From Pseudomonadota bacterium (GTDB lineage: Bacteria; Pseudomonadota; Alphaproteobacteria; UBA8366): a stretch of 64,000 bases of DNA. Made by a program: the position numbers and the translations under genes. The notes below the pieces were generated by a model, which saw nothing but the letters and a program-made list of their open reading frames with translations, ran no database searches and had not been told where the DNA came from. Location: NCBI GenBank assembly GCA_036339585.1, contig JAYZAS010000005.1, forward strand, positions 1 through 64,000, given 5' to 3'. Below are positions 56,395-64,000 of the stretch, piece after piece (positions within the stretch are counted from its first letter, which is position 1; each line of letters opens with the position of its first letter).

Positions 56395-56610
56395 TTGAAA
56401 GTCTTAATAGTTTTCTGTAATTCCTGAGGTTATGACCGAGAGGCTTTCCGTGTGAGAGACTATCTAACTGAAAAATTCGAAGCTGATGTTTCATTGCAAG
56501 AAGGTACCGGTGGCATCTTCGATGTGTTTGTTGACCAAGAATTGCGTTTTAGTATTTTTAAAACCGGTTGTTTTCCGACTGAGAAACATTTAAATGCGCT
56601 GGGTTTATAA
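56395..56610 (+). CDS. SelW/Rdx-like selenoprotein with in-frame UGA (Sec11)
   Basis: This gene is only seen when TGA at 56425-56427 is read as selenocysteine. From the TTG at 56395 the product is 71 residues: MKVLIVFCNS-U-GYDREAF, then EGTGGIFDVFVD and KTGCFPTE. CxxU (Cys8, Sec11) followed by GY is the redox motif of SelW, and the GTGGIFDV and TGxFP stretches are shared with bacterial Rdx/SelW-like proteins. AGGGG (56383-56387) sits seven bases before the TTG. The next stop is TAA at 56608. The protein is a thioredoxin-fold redox partner of unknown substrate. It lies alone between prpD and an SDR. A real broken gene is the alternative, but the downstream hairpin argues against it. No selA, selB, selC or selD is in the window. 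Confidence 0.8.
56438..56464 (+). promoter_or_regulatory. Candidate bacterial SECIS hairpin
   Basis: CTTTC (56444-56448) pairs with GAGAG (56454-56458; one U-G pair), loop CGUGU. The stem extends outward with G-C, A-U, A-U and G-C pairs separated by two G-A mismatches down to 56438 and 56464. The loop begins 21 bases after the UGA and has G as its second base. Both fit the published bSECIS rules (loop 16-37 bases from UGA, G in the first two loop positions). Confidence 0.65.
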
Positions 56611-56683
56611 CATGTCAATCGTATTTGTTTGGCAGTGCATTCATTTAAGGATCGGTCAACTGGTTGGGCAGGATTCCCACGAG

Positions 56684-57376
56684 TCAACTTAGAAAATGGC
56701 TCGCCACCGGAAACGCAATCATGGGCTTGTTAGCTTGCAAGCCTTGGTAGATAATCGGCGCTGTATGTTCAGCATCCATTAATAGAGGCATAGGGAACTG
56801 ATTTCTCTCCGTCATTCTGCTATCAACAAACCCGGGACATACGACCGACACGTTTATCGTATGTATCTGAAAGGCGCCGCGCAAAGCTTGCCCGTAAGCA
56901 GGTGCAGCCGCCTTAGACGCGCTATAAGCTGGTGCTACTGGCAGACCACCAAACTCGGCGAGGGAGCTCATAATGGTAATCTGCCCTTTCCCGCGTTGCT
57001 GCATACGTTCGATTGCAGGATGGATTGTGTTTAGCATGCCCTCAAAATTGATTGAAAATATTTCTCGTGCCTGCTGTCCGGTTTCACTACCGGAGCCGGC
57101 AGAAATGCGGGCGTTAGCGATAACCAAGTCAAGTGGTGCAACATCATCTATTGTTTCGATCCACTGTCTCATTCCTTTCTGGTCTACTACATCAACTGGC
57201 TTACAACTGACAGACGCTTTCTTATGGTGGCACGCCAACTCCACCATCTTTATCCTCATTGTATCACGTCCATTTATAGCCAAATTTCGTGTTTTACCTG
57301 CATAAAGCATGGCGAGCGCCTCACCAATGCCACTCGAAGCATCTGTAATCAACACTGATGAAGGATGTTTAAACAA
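56684..57376 (-). CDS. SDR-family oxidoreductase, short C terminus
   Basis: A 230-residue SDR. The cofactor loop is ITDASSGIG (usual TG is TD), NAG reads NAR, the catalytic Ser is in MSSLAEF and the Tyr/Lys in YSASK. Relatives continue about 20-30 residues past FPVASHFLS, so the C terminus seems cut. It may be a decaying or diverged gene, although the catalytic residues are intact. It converges with the selenoprotein gene. Confidence 0.75.
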   Translation of the reverse strand: MFKHPSSVLITDASSGIGEALAMLYAGKTRNLAINGRDTMRIKMVELACHHKKASVSCKPVDVVDQKGMRQWIETIDDVAPLDLVIANARISAGSGSETGQQAREIFSINFEGMLNTIHPAIERMQQRGKGQITIMSSLAEFGGLPVAPAYSASKAAAPAYGQALRGAFQIHTINVSVVCPGFVDSRMTERNQFPMPLLMDAEHTAPIIYQGLQANKPMIAFPVASHFLS

Positions 57377-57465
57377 ATTGACACTTTAGCACAGTCTGAA
57401 CTTCAACGCTGGTCCATTAGTTAAAAACAGCGTCACTATATTTATAATTTTAGAAAGAGAATACT

Positions 57466-58353
57466 TTGACCGTTTCATCTATGACTGGATTTGGCCGCGC
57501 CGAATATGAATTCAATAATTTGAATTGGTGCTGGGAAGTAAAAAGCGTGAATAACAAATCCCTTGATATTCGTGTACGATTACCAAGTAAATACTATCGC
57601 CTTGAGTCAGCAGTGCGTCGGGAGGCTCAACGTCGATTTAAACGTGGCGCATTAGATGTGTCACTAACGGTTCGGCAGTCCGAGGTAACTGAAGTCCAAC
57701 ATAAATTTCACATAAATCATACTCTTTTGCATCAGTTAGTCGAAACAGCGCAAAAAATAAATCCTTGTGAAGTGGTGAATATCGAGGCCTTACTTAATGT
57801 TCGCGGAGTTGTTGAAAAACTGGAGGAACCTGAGGGTGAAGAAGAAAAAGGGGCACGGACTGCTAAGATGATGGAATCACTTGTTAAAGCACTTGATTCA
57901 TTAAAGCACAACCGAGTTGCAGAGGGTGAAAAATTAGCGAAAGTATTGCAGCAGCAGCTGCAAGGTATTTCAGATTGTATAGATGCTACTGAAATAATTT
58001 TGATTCAAAGGGGGCAAGATAAGAGTGAAAGGTTGCAAGTTCAGCTCAGCGAAATTTTAAAAGCGCACCCTCCTCTTTCAGAAGAGCGTTTATTACAAGA
58101 ACTTGCACTAATTACAATTAAATCTGACATTACTGAAGAGTTGGATCGTCTTCGATCGCACGTCTCCGCCTCAAAGCAGATCCTGAAGGAAAGTGAACCC
58201 AAAGGACGGCGTTTGGATTTTTTGTGTCAGGAATTTAATCGTGAAGCCAATACAATTTGTTCAAAAGCAAACTACACAGAGTTGACGAAGCACGGGCTTG
58301 AAATGAAGGCTTTGATAGAGCAATTTCGCGAACAAGTTCAAAATGTGGAGTAG
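57466..58353 (+). CDS. yicC: YicC family endoribonuclease
   Basis: A 295-residue protein. The N terminus SSMTGFGRAE and WEVKSVNNKSLDIRVRLPSKYYRLE, and the C terminus GRRLDFLCQEFNREANTICSKA are YicC hallmarks. YicC-type proteins are endoribonucleases linked to small-RNA turnover and stationary-phase fitness. The start is TTG with AAAGAGA upstream. It is directly followed by gmk, a conserved pair. Confidence 0.92.
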   Translation: MTVSSMTGFGRAEYEFNNLNWCWEVKSVNNKSLDIRVRLPSKYYRLESAVRREAQRRFKRGALDVSLTVRQSEVTEVQHKFHINHTLLHQLVETAQKINPCEVVNIEALLNVRGVVEKLEEPEGEEEKGARTAKMMESLVKALDSLKHNRVAEGEKLAKVLQQQLQGISDCIDATEIILIQRGQDKSERLQVQLSEILKAHPPLSEERLLQELALITIKSDITEELDRLRSHVSASKQILKESEPKGRRLDFLCQEFNREANTICSKANYTELTKHGLEMKALIEQFREQVQNVE

Positions 58354-58358
58354 AATAT

Positions 58359-59000
58359 TTGACTAATGAATTGGGGCTCCGGCGGCGCGGCTTGATGCTT
58401 GTTTTATCCTCACCGTCTGGAGCAGGGAAAACAACTATCGCTCGCGAGATTCTAGTTCGCGATCAATCGATAGAGATGTCTGTTTCAGCAACAACGCGTC
58501 GTAAACGTCCCGGCGAAGTAAGCGGGGTGGATTATCACTTCGTCAAAAAAACTGAATTCAATATAATGCGCAATCAAGGAGCATTTCTCGAGAGTGCGAA
58601 GGTTTTTGATCATTACTATGGTACACCATCAAAACCAGTTATGAATGCTCTCGCAAACGGTACTGATATTCTGTTCGATATCGATTGGCAGGGGACGCAA
58701 CAGCTTGTTGAGAAAGCGCCTGATGATGTTGTGAGCGTTTTTATTCTGCCTCCGAGCCACGCCGAGCTTGAACGCCGCCTTTACAGTCGAGCTCAAGACT
58801 CATCGGATATTGTTGCTAGGAGAATGGCAAAAGCTGCGGCCGAGTTAAGCCATTACGCCGAATATGATTATGTATTCATTAACAATCATTTAGGTGAAAG
58901 CATTGTAAACATTATGGCTATTCTAGAGGCTGAACGCTTGAAACGTCGTCGGATGATTGGCCTTAGTGATTTTGTAAAACGGCTTTGCGAAGGTGGCTAA
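58359..59000 (+). CDS. gmk: Guanylate kinase
   Basis: A 213-residue kinase that phosphorylates GMP to GDP. The P-loop is SSPSGAGKTT, followed by SVSATTRRKRPGEVSGVDYHFV and ILFDIDWQGTQQL. It begins at a TTG with GGAG upstream, five bases after yicC. Its 3' end overlaps that of rsmA, transcribed the other way. Confidence 0.94.
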   Translation: MTNELGLRRRGLMLVLSSPSGAGKTTIAREILVRDQSIEMSVSATTRRKRPGEVSGVDYHFVKKTEFNIMRNQGAFLESAKVFDHYYGTPSKPVMNALANGTDILFDIDWQGTQQLVEKAPDDVVSVFILPPSHAELERRLYSRAQDSSDIVARRMAKAAAELSHYAEYDYVFINNHLGESIVNIMAILEAERLKRRRMIGLSDFVKRLCEGG

Positions 59001-59829
59001 ACCCTCGGGCAAGGCGCGTGTAATCTTCAATTGTCAATTCTTCTGCTCGCTTTGTAGGGTCTATTTTCGCTGCGTATAAAAGTGTTAATGTGTTACAGTC
59101 AAGAGTTTTCAGAGAACTTCGCAACATTTTGCGTCTTTGTCCAAAAGCGGCAGCGGTGACCTTTTCGAGGTCCGAGAGCTCCACATTTTCAGATAAGCTC
59201 ATGTGAGGTTTGATCGATACTAATGCGGAACTTACTTTTGGTGGTGGCGTAAAGGCGCGAGCCGGTATTTTGAATAGGAAATCAGTGTTAGCTCGCCAAT
59301 TACAAACTACCGATAGTCGCCCGTACACTTTGGTGCCTGGCCCTGCAACGATCCGCCTTGCAACTTCATTCTGAAACATGAGGGTCATGCGTTTAAAAGC
59401 ATTGCCCTTAGAGATCCATTTGGTCAGCAGGACTGTCGATATATTGTAAGGTAAGTTGGCGACTATTCGACGGGGAGGGGGGGCGAGTTCTGTTAGATCA
59501 ATATATTGAGCATCTCCCTCCAATACTTTTAGCCTGCCGTTTGCAGCATCTACTAAGCTAGTTAATGCAGTTATACATCGCGGATCACGCTCAATCGCAA
59601 TTACACGGCGGGCACCCGCCTTAAGAAGGGAACGGGTCAAACTGCCCGGCCCTGGGCCAATTTCGAAAACGGTTCCGTCCGTTATATTCCCGGCGCTACG
59701 AGCTATTCTGTCTGTGAGGTTTAAATCAAGTAGAAAATGCTGGCCGAGTGTTTTTCTCGTTTTCAAGTTGTGGGTAGAGATGATTTCCCTTATTGGCGGA
59801 AGTGTTTCAAAGTGAGTTTTAATGTTCAT
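58963..59829 (-). CDS. rsmA: 16S rRNA dimethyladenosine transferase
   Basis: A methyltransferase of about 288 residues that dimethylates A1518 and A1519 of 16S rRNA. KTLGQHFLLD, the SAM motif FEIGPGPGSLT and the catalytic NLPYNIS are intact. The open frame reaches 59913, but the ATG at 59829, one base after the pdxA stop, gives the usual N terminus. The 3' end overlaps gmk by 38 bases in convergent orientation. Confidence 0.93.
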   Translation of the reverse strand: MNIKTHFETLPPIREIISTHNLKTRKTLGQHFLLDLNLTDRIARSAGNITDGTVFEIGPGPGSLTRSLLKAGARRVIAIERDPRCITALTSLVDAANGRLKVLEGDAQYIDLTELAPPPRRIVANLPYNISTVLLTKWISKGNAFKRMTLMFQNEVARRIVAGPGTKVYGRLSVVCNWRANTDFLFKIPARAFTPPPKVSSALVSIKPHMSLSENVELSDLEKVTAAAFGQRRKMLRSSLKTLDCNTLTLLYAAKIDPTKRAEELTIEDYTRLARGFSHLRKAVLQNH

Positions 59830-59830
59830 G

Positions 59831-60850
59831 TTACTCGGGTATTTGTCGTTTTTTGAGTCGTCGATTTGCAATATCGGCGGCCATTCTAACGGCAGAAACA
59901 AGGCTAGTTTCATCGGCGATCCCTAAACCTGATATTTCAAAGGCTGTGCCGTGATCAGGCGAGGTCCGTACAAAAGGTAAACCCATTGTGATGTTAACTC
60001 CCCCGACGAAATCGATAGTTTTGAGGGGGATCAGTGCCTGGTCATGATACATGCAAATCACTGCGTCATAGTTTTCTCGTGCTTGGGCGTGAAATAACGT
60101 ATCTGCAGGTGCCGGACCGGCGACATTTGCCCCTTGCCTCTTAAGTTCCTCTATTGCGGGTTGTATAATTTCATGCTCTTCAACACCTAATCGGCCCTGT
60201 TCGCCACCGTGCGGGTTAAGAGCAGCTATTGCGATTTGCGGTACTTCGATACCAAAATCTTGTTTTAGCGAAGAAATAGTAATGTTGCTTATCTCAATAA
60301 TATTTTTGGCGGTGAGGGTTCGGATAGCATTACTAAGGGATACATGGGTAGTGACAGGGACCGTTCGCAAACCCGGGCAGGCTAGCATCATTGCTGACCT
60401 ATTTTTACCTGCAAGTTTTGCCAGATATTCCGTATGTCCAGGATGCCCAAACCCATTCTCATAAAGTATGTTTTTGTGTATCGGATTCGTTACGATTGCT
60501 GAGGCAGAGCCTTTTGTCACTAATTTCACTGCCATATCTATGGCAGCGACCACACTCTTGGCATTAGCAGGATTCGGCTCCCCAGACTTGACCTGTGCTG
60601 GTAATTTGAGTGGTAATACTGGAAGGCCTAGTCTAAATACATCTGCTGTTGCAGCAGGGTCCTCAATGGGGATCACCTCGACTGGCCATTCGAGATCTCG
60701 CGCGATCTTTTGTAATCGTGCAGGATCGTCGATTGTGAAGAATGGTGGCAGAGGGCCACCTTCCGTATTGGCCCAAGCCTTCAAGGTTATTTCCCCACCA
60801 ATTCCAGCGGGCTCCCCCATAGTCATTGCAATTGGTGTGAAATTAGTCAT
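59831..60850 (-). CDS. pdxA: 4-hydroxythreonine-4-phosphate dehydrogenase
   Basis: A 339-residue enzyme of vitamin B6 synthesis. MGEPAGIGGE, TNPIHKN, GHPGHTEYLA, LNPHGGEQGRLG, MYHDQALIPLK and RTSPDHGTAFEISG are all present, including the metal-binding His residues. It overlaps surA by one base (TAATG) and precedes rsmA by one base. Confidence 0.95.
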   Translation of the reverse strand: MTNFTPIAMTMGEPAGIGGEITLKAWANTEGGPLPPFFTIDDPARLQKIARDLEWPVEVIPIEDPAATADVFRLGLPVLPLKLPAQVKSGEPNPANAKSVVAAIDMAVKLVTKGSASAIVTNPIHKNILYENGFGHPGHTEYLAKLAGKNRSAMMLACPGLRTVPVTTHVSLSNAIRTLTAKNIIEISNITISSLKQDFGIEVPQIAIAALNPHGGEQGRLGVEEHEIIQPAIEELKRQGANVAGPAPADTLFHAQARENYDAVICMYHDQALIPLKTIDFVGGVNITMGLPFVRTSPDHGTAFEISGLGIADETSLVSAVRMAADIANRRLKKRQIPE

Positions 60851-62175
60851 TAGCCGCGCAGGTCAATATATGCTGTGCGCCTCAAGTCGCGCATGTATCG
60901 CTGCATGAGTAGATTTAATTGCCGGTCACCCAAGCGCGCCCGAACTTCTTTTTTTGGCGGAAGGCTGGACCTAGGTTTGTCCCATTCGCAAACCATCATT
61001 AGCAATAGCCCTTCAGCAACTCGGATAGTCGGGCTCACTTTGTTAGCTGGTAAATTCCTGATTGCTTTTGAGATCGTTGATGGTAGCTCTTCAATATTTA
61101 TTTTTCCAAGACTGCCTGACTGAGGTGTATTGAGTGCGCGCCCACTCTCGTCAAGGTGTTTACACGATGTCGAGGTGTCTCGAATTTGCGCAGCAATATC
61201 TTCTTGCGAATCAATTTCCGCTTTTTTTGCTTCCGCTTTTAAAGGTAAAAGTAATTGTGAGACCAAGGCCATGACCGGTTTATTGTTATGTATGGTGGGT
61301 GAAATGCGCTCGTGTAATTTCAAGATGTAAAAACCAGATATAGTGCGGAGGGGGCCAGCCAATTCTCCGTTATTTAATGCATCAAGCGCTTTCTCGAGTT
61401 TAGGGTCAAGCTGGCCTTTTGACACAGTCCCCAAATTTCCACCAGTTGCCGCACTTGAACTTTGGGAAAATTCTCTCGCGATCAAATTGAATTTGGCCCC
61501 TTCGTCCAATTGACCTAAAAGCCTGCGCGCTACGTCTAAAACCTGATCTTCTTGGTCTGGATTATCGACGGCGAGAAAAATTTCGGAAACCTTATACTTA
61601 GGTAAGTGTTGAATTGATTGTAAGCGACGAAATTCATCCTCTATTTCCTCATTACTTACATTAACTTGTTTAATTAGACGGCGACGAACAATAGATTGCC
61701 ATGCAATTTCACCTCTTAATTTATCATGTAAAACACTATGACCTATGCTCGCTTGATCAAGTAATCGTGGTATGCTCCCACTTGGCAGATTATTGCGTTT
61801 CTCAAGTAAAGATATCTGTTGGTTCACACGGCTTGTCGGTACACGTATGTTTAATCGGGCCGCTTCTTGGAGGCGCAGCTTTTCGTCAATCATTGCCCGA
61901 AGAACTTGGGGTGCCAGTCTTTTTCGGTTATCAGGAGAATCGGGAATTGCACTTGTCATGATCAAAAGACGAACCCGTTGAAAAAGATCGTAAAATGAGA
62001 TCACATCATCATTGACTATTGCACGAATACGTAACACTTCGTTAGCGTTCGCGCACGTAGAGGTAATAACGCAAGCCATACCAATTAGTGCAGCGAACAC
62101 CATTTTTAAGAGTCGCTGTTTGATAAGCTGGAATAAGCTTATAGTCGTAAGAGAATTAGTTTGGGAATTCGCCAT
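60850..62175 (-). CDS. surA: Periplasmic chaperone/peptidyl-prolyl isomerase SurA
   Basis: A 441-residue outer-membrane-protein chaperone with a signal peptide (about residues 20-45, ending CANAN). The SurA N-terminal domain starts RIRAIVNDDVISFYDLFQRVRLL. A parvulin domain spans about 185-300 (SEIFLAV, FSQSSSAATGGNLGTVSKGQL, GFYILKLHER). A second, degenerate parvulin-like part follows. It starts four bases after the lptD stop, as in other proteobacteria. Confidence 0.92.
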   Translation of the reverse strand: MANSQTNSLTTISLFQLIKQRLLKMVFAALIGMACVITSTCANANEVLRIRAIVNDDVISFYDLFQRVRLLIMTSAIPDSPDNRKRLAPQVLRAMIDEKLRLQEAARLNIRVPTSRVNQQISLLEKRNNLPSGSIPRLLDQASIGHSVLHDKLRGEIAWQSIVRRRLIKQVNVSNEEIEDEFRRLQSIQHLPKYKVSEIFLAVDNPDQEDQVLDVARRLLGQLDEGAKFNLIAREFSQSSSAATGGNLGTVSKGQLDPKLEKALDALNNGELAGPLRTISGFYILKLHERISPTIHNNKPVMALVSQLLLPLKAEAKKAEIDSQEDIAAQIRDTSTSCKHLDESGRALNTPQSGSLGKINIEELPSTISKAIRNLPANKVSPTIRVAEGLLLMMVCEWDKPRSSLPPKKEVRARLGDRQLNLLMQRYMRDLRRTAYIDLRG

Positions 62176-62179
62176 GGCG

Positions 62180-64000
62180 TCATCCTGCGTTAGTCGATAC
62201 CTGTCCCAAGTTCTTGAATATAATTCTGAATAATAACGAGGTTGATGGGCGTATATCGGCGTCCCGAAAAAAGCTGCGTCTACCTATCACGTTGAACGTT
62301 ATACACTCATCTGCATATCTAAGGCTCGCAGAATGGCTAAGCGAGCCGCCATCTTTGGTCAAATCCCTATGAGTAGATGCACGGATTGACCAGAATTGAC
62401 TAATTTGTGAAATAACCGCAGTTTTTATTTCTTCACGCTTTCTTGATGAGCCGGCACCGGTCCCGTTATCAACGTAAATGTAATCTCCTGAAATCTGAAA
62501 GGCTTTTGGGCCAACGTTGAATGAGAATTCATTACGCAGAGGCGTTAGATTCATGTGGTTGGCTCGAAATCTGTACAAAAGGTCAATATATCTGTGCGGT
62601 TTGATATCGACCCGTCCCACTAGATCGGAGAATCCTTGGTTAATCCCGCTATTTGCAGCCAGGTCATCATCTTCAGAAATTCTGAAAGTTTGACCAATGA
62701 AGATACTATTCTGGCCAAATTGTCTGCCAAAAAGACCATATCTAGCACCATATATTAGGCGTTGCCCACTCTCGACGCGATCAAGTCCCGGCAGTCTATC
62801 CATGCTTAAAAGATTGGTGTCATCCTCTTCAAAAACACTGCTATCTTCGTCGGGAATTTTGTTTGAGTTTCCACCATTTCGCGTTGCAACGAGGCCAATC
62901 AGGGGTTCAACTAAGTGGGAAGTTGCGTCCCTCGCTAGAATAAATGGGAATCTCCAGTCTGCATATATCCGAGGCATGAGCCGATATTCAACACCATCTG
63001 ACGAAGTGGAGTTAACTTTTGGGTTCGAAATCTGATCAGTGTTGTAGAGATCCATTTGCATATCTAGATTTATTCGAGATACAAATCCGATATCTGAGGT
63101 GCGCGAAAGTCCATATCCCGGCTGTGCAGAAAATCGTTGGCCAGTCGGCCCATCACCTCGTCCAAGAAAACGAAAATTTGCATCAAGAGAGGTGCGTCCG
63201 CCCCAGGAGTCGGCCTCACCAATATGTTTGTAATCAATAATTGGTGCTACAAAAGGTTGTTCGTTTTGTCCTTCTTTACTTGAGCGTAGGTCTTGGAAGG
63301 AATAAAAATTTAGTGAAGCGTAGTTCCGGTGTCTAAAGCCCTCGATGTACACATGCTGTTTGAGCGAATTTCCTTCAGGTTTAAAAAAATTAAAGCGACG
63401 TAGGTATGAGCGGTCGGTACTCCGCTCAATATCCATTCCCATACGCCAAGTATCATTGATATCGTAACGCCCAAAAGCTTCAACATGCCCCCGAAATTCG
63501 TCTTCTTTTGTTTGTGGATTGGATGGATCTCCCTCTTTGCGGTCGGCCCCAGTGGCACTACCTGCCAGATAGAGTTCACCCTTATTGAATCTATGGCGAT
63601 ATTCACCGTTAAAAATTAATCCTTCCTTCATTGTATAAATCGGTGAGATGGTCATATCTTTGTTATCGTCAAGCACTAAGAAAAAAGGTGTTTGTAAAAA
63701 TCCATCAAAGTTCCCCCCTAAGCCAAAGTTTGGAGTAAGAAAACCACTTCGGCGATAGACAGTAGGGTCTGGATGCGAAAAATAGGGTGAATAAGCTACA
63801 GGCACCCCAAAAAGTTCGAGGAAGGCGTTACGGTAGGTTACCTCTTGATCAGATTGGTCATGGACTATTTTCTCTGCTTTTAGTTGCCAAACAAGGGCCC
63901 TATTGGGGTCGTCTTTGCAAGGCTCGCATGGTGAGTATACGGCCCGACGCATCACAGTTCTATTGCCGTCGCGCCTAGTTCCTTCAGCAGCAGCGAACCG
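62180..64000 (-). CDS. lptD: LPS-assembly protein LptD, 5'-truncated
   Basis: The frame is open to the window edge, so the N-terminal part (signal peptide and most of the jellyroll) is missing. Visible are RAVYSPCEPCKDDP with the conserved Cys pair, SGFLTPNFGLGGNFDGFLQTPFF and a long beta-barrel region with alternating residues to the C terminus. LptD with LptE places LPS in the outer leaflet. The order lptD-surA-pdxA-rsmA is conserved, confirming the call. Confidence 0.94.
   Translation of the reverse strand, partial: RFAAAEGTRRDGNRTVMRRAVYSPCEPCKDDPNRALVWQLKAEKIVHDQSDQEVTYRNAFLELFGVPVAYSPYFSHPDPTVYRRSGFLTPNFGLGGNFDGFLQTPFFLVLDDNKDMTISPIYTMKEGLIFNGEYRHRFNKGELYLAGSATGADRKEGDPSNPQTKEDEFRGHVEAFGRYDINDTWRMGMDIERSTDRSYLRRFNFFKPEGNSLKQHVYIEGFRHRNYASLNFYSFQDLRSSKEGQNEQPFVAPIIDYKHIGEADSWGGRTSLDANFRFLGRGDGPTGQRFSAQPGYGLSRTSDIGFVSRINLDMQMDLYNTDQISNPKVNSTSSDGVEYRLMPRIYADWRFPFILARDATSHLVEPLIGLVATRNGGNSNKIPDEDSSVFEEDDTNLLSMDRLPGLDRVESGQRLIYGARYGLFGRQFGQNSIFIGQTFRISEDDDLAANSGINQGFSDLVGRVDIKPHRYIDLLYRFRANHMNLTPLRNEFSFNVGPKAFQISGDYIYVDNGTGAGSSRKREEIKTAVISQISQFWSIRASTHRDLTKDGGSLSHSASLRYADECITFNVIGRRSFFRDADIRPSTSLLFRIIFKNLGQVSTNAG

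Noticed and set aside
56460-56687. Minus-strand open frame of 75 residues
   Set aside because: It is antisense to the SelW-like gene, has no ribosome binding site or family pattern, and overlaps the end of the SDR.
1-64000. CRISPR arrays, transposases and integrases
   Set aside because: No regular direct repeats with spacers and no transposase or integrase motif were seen. This weakens, but does not exclude, the integration idea at guaA.

Overview
The window looks like a contig from an uncultured marine alphaproteobacterium, probably Rhodospirillales-like. From about 5.3 kb to the end the base composition is moderate and the content is alphaproteobacterial: a gcrA cell-cycle regulator, a DUF2794 gene, the block dnaB-rplI-rpsR-rpsF facing fabD-fabG-acpP-fabF-mltG, and lptD-surA-pdxA-rsmA facing yicC-gmk. 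I see no rRNA, tRNA, CRISPR array or transposase gene.

Positions 1-5270 do not match the rest. They are much more AT-rich and hold the end of a FleQ/FlrA-like sigma-54 activator, a MaoC-like gene, a frameshifted glycosyltransferase, two diverged truncated guaA copies joined head to head, and an LprI-like secreted protein. Short repeats of the guaA 3' end at 4635, 5143 and 5252 suggest site-specific insertion at guaA. A contig chimera is the main alternative, and the head-to-head guaA join supports it.

Region by region: 5.4-12.5 kb has an M20 amidohydrolase, hemG, a ZIP-type transporter with an inserted cyclic-nucleotide domain, an FkbM methyltransferase, an FeS-type photolyase/cryptochrome that lacks two cluster cysteines, and a PsiE-like membrane protein. 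13.1-18.2 kb is a three-gene envelope export operon: a LolA-like periplasmic protein, an RND/MMPL transporter with a C-terminal cyclic-nucleotide domain, and an outer-membrane barrel. 19.0-23.2 kb is lemA, an SH3-like protein, an M48 protease and a TPR protein. 23.3-26.5 kb is a frameshifted HisD-family dehydrogenase, an SDR and dusA. 26.5-28.3 kb holds gcrA, a non-coding stretch with a DnaA box and clustered GANTC sites, a DUF2794 gene and a lipoprotein. 28.6-45.7 kb is core housekeeping: yfgM-like, bamB, der, cvpA, radA, mlaF, mlaE, alr, dnaB, ribosomal proteins and fatty-acid synthesis. 45.7-57.4 kb is accessory metabolism and envelope modification, including two sister SDRs without the catalytic Tyr, an AtuA/DUF4387 pair and a PagL/PAP2 lipid A pair. 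57.5-64 kb is yicC, gmk, rsmA, pdxA, surA and partial lptD.

The most notable item is at 56395-56610. It is a short gene read through an in-frame UGA, encoding a SelW/Rdx-like protein with a CxxU motif. A hairpin with the geometry of a bacterial SECIS element lies just downstream of the UGA. ORF calling with the standard code breaks this gene.
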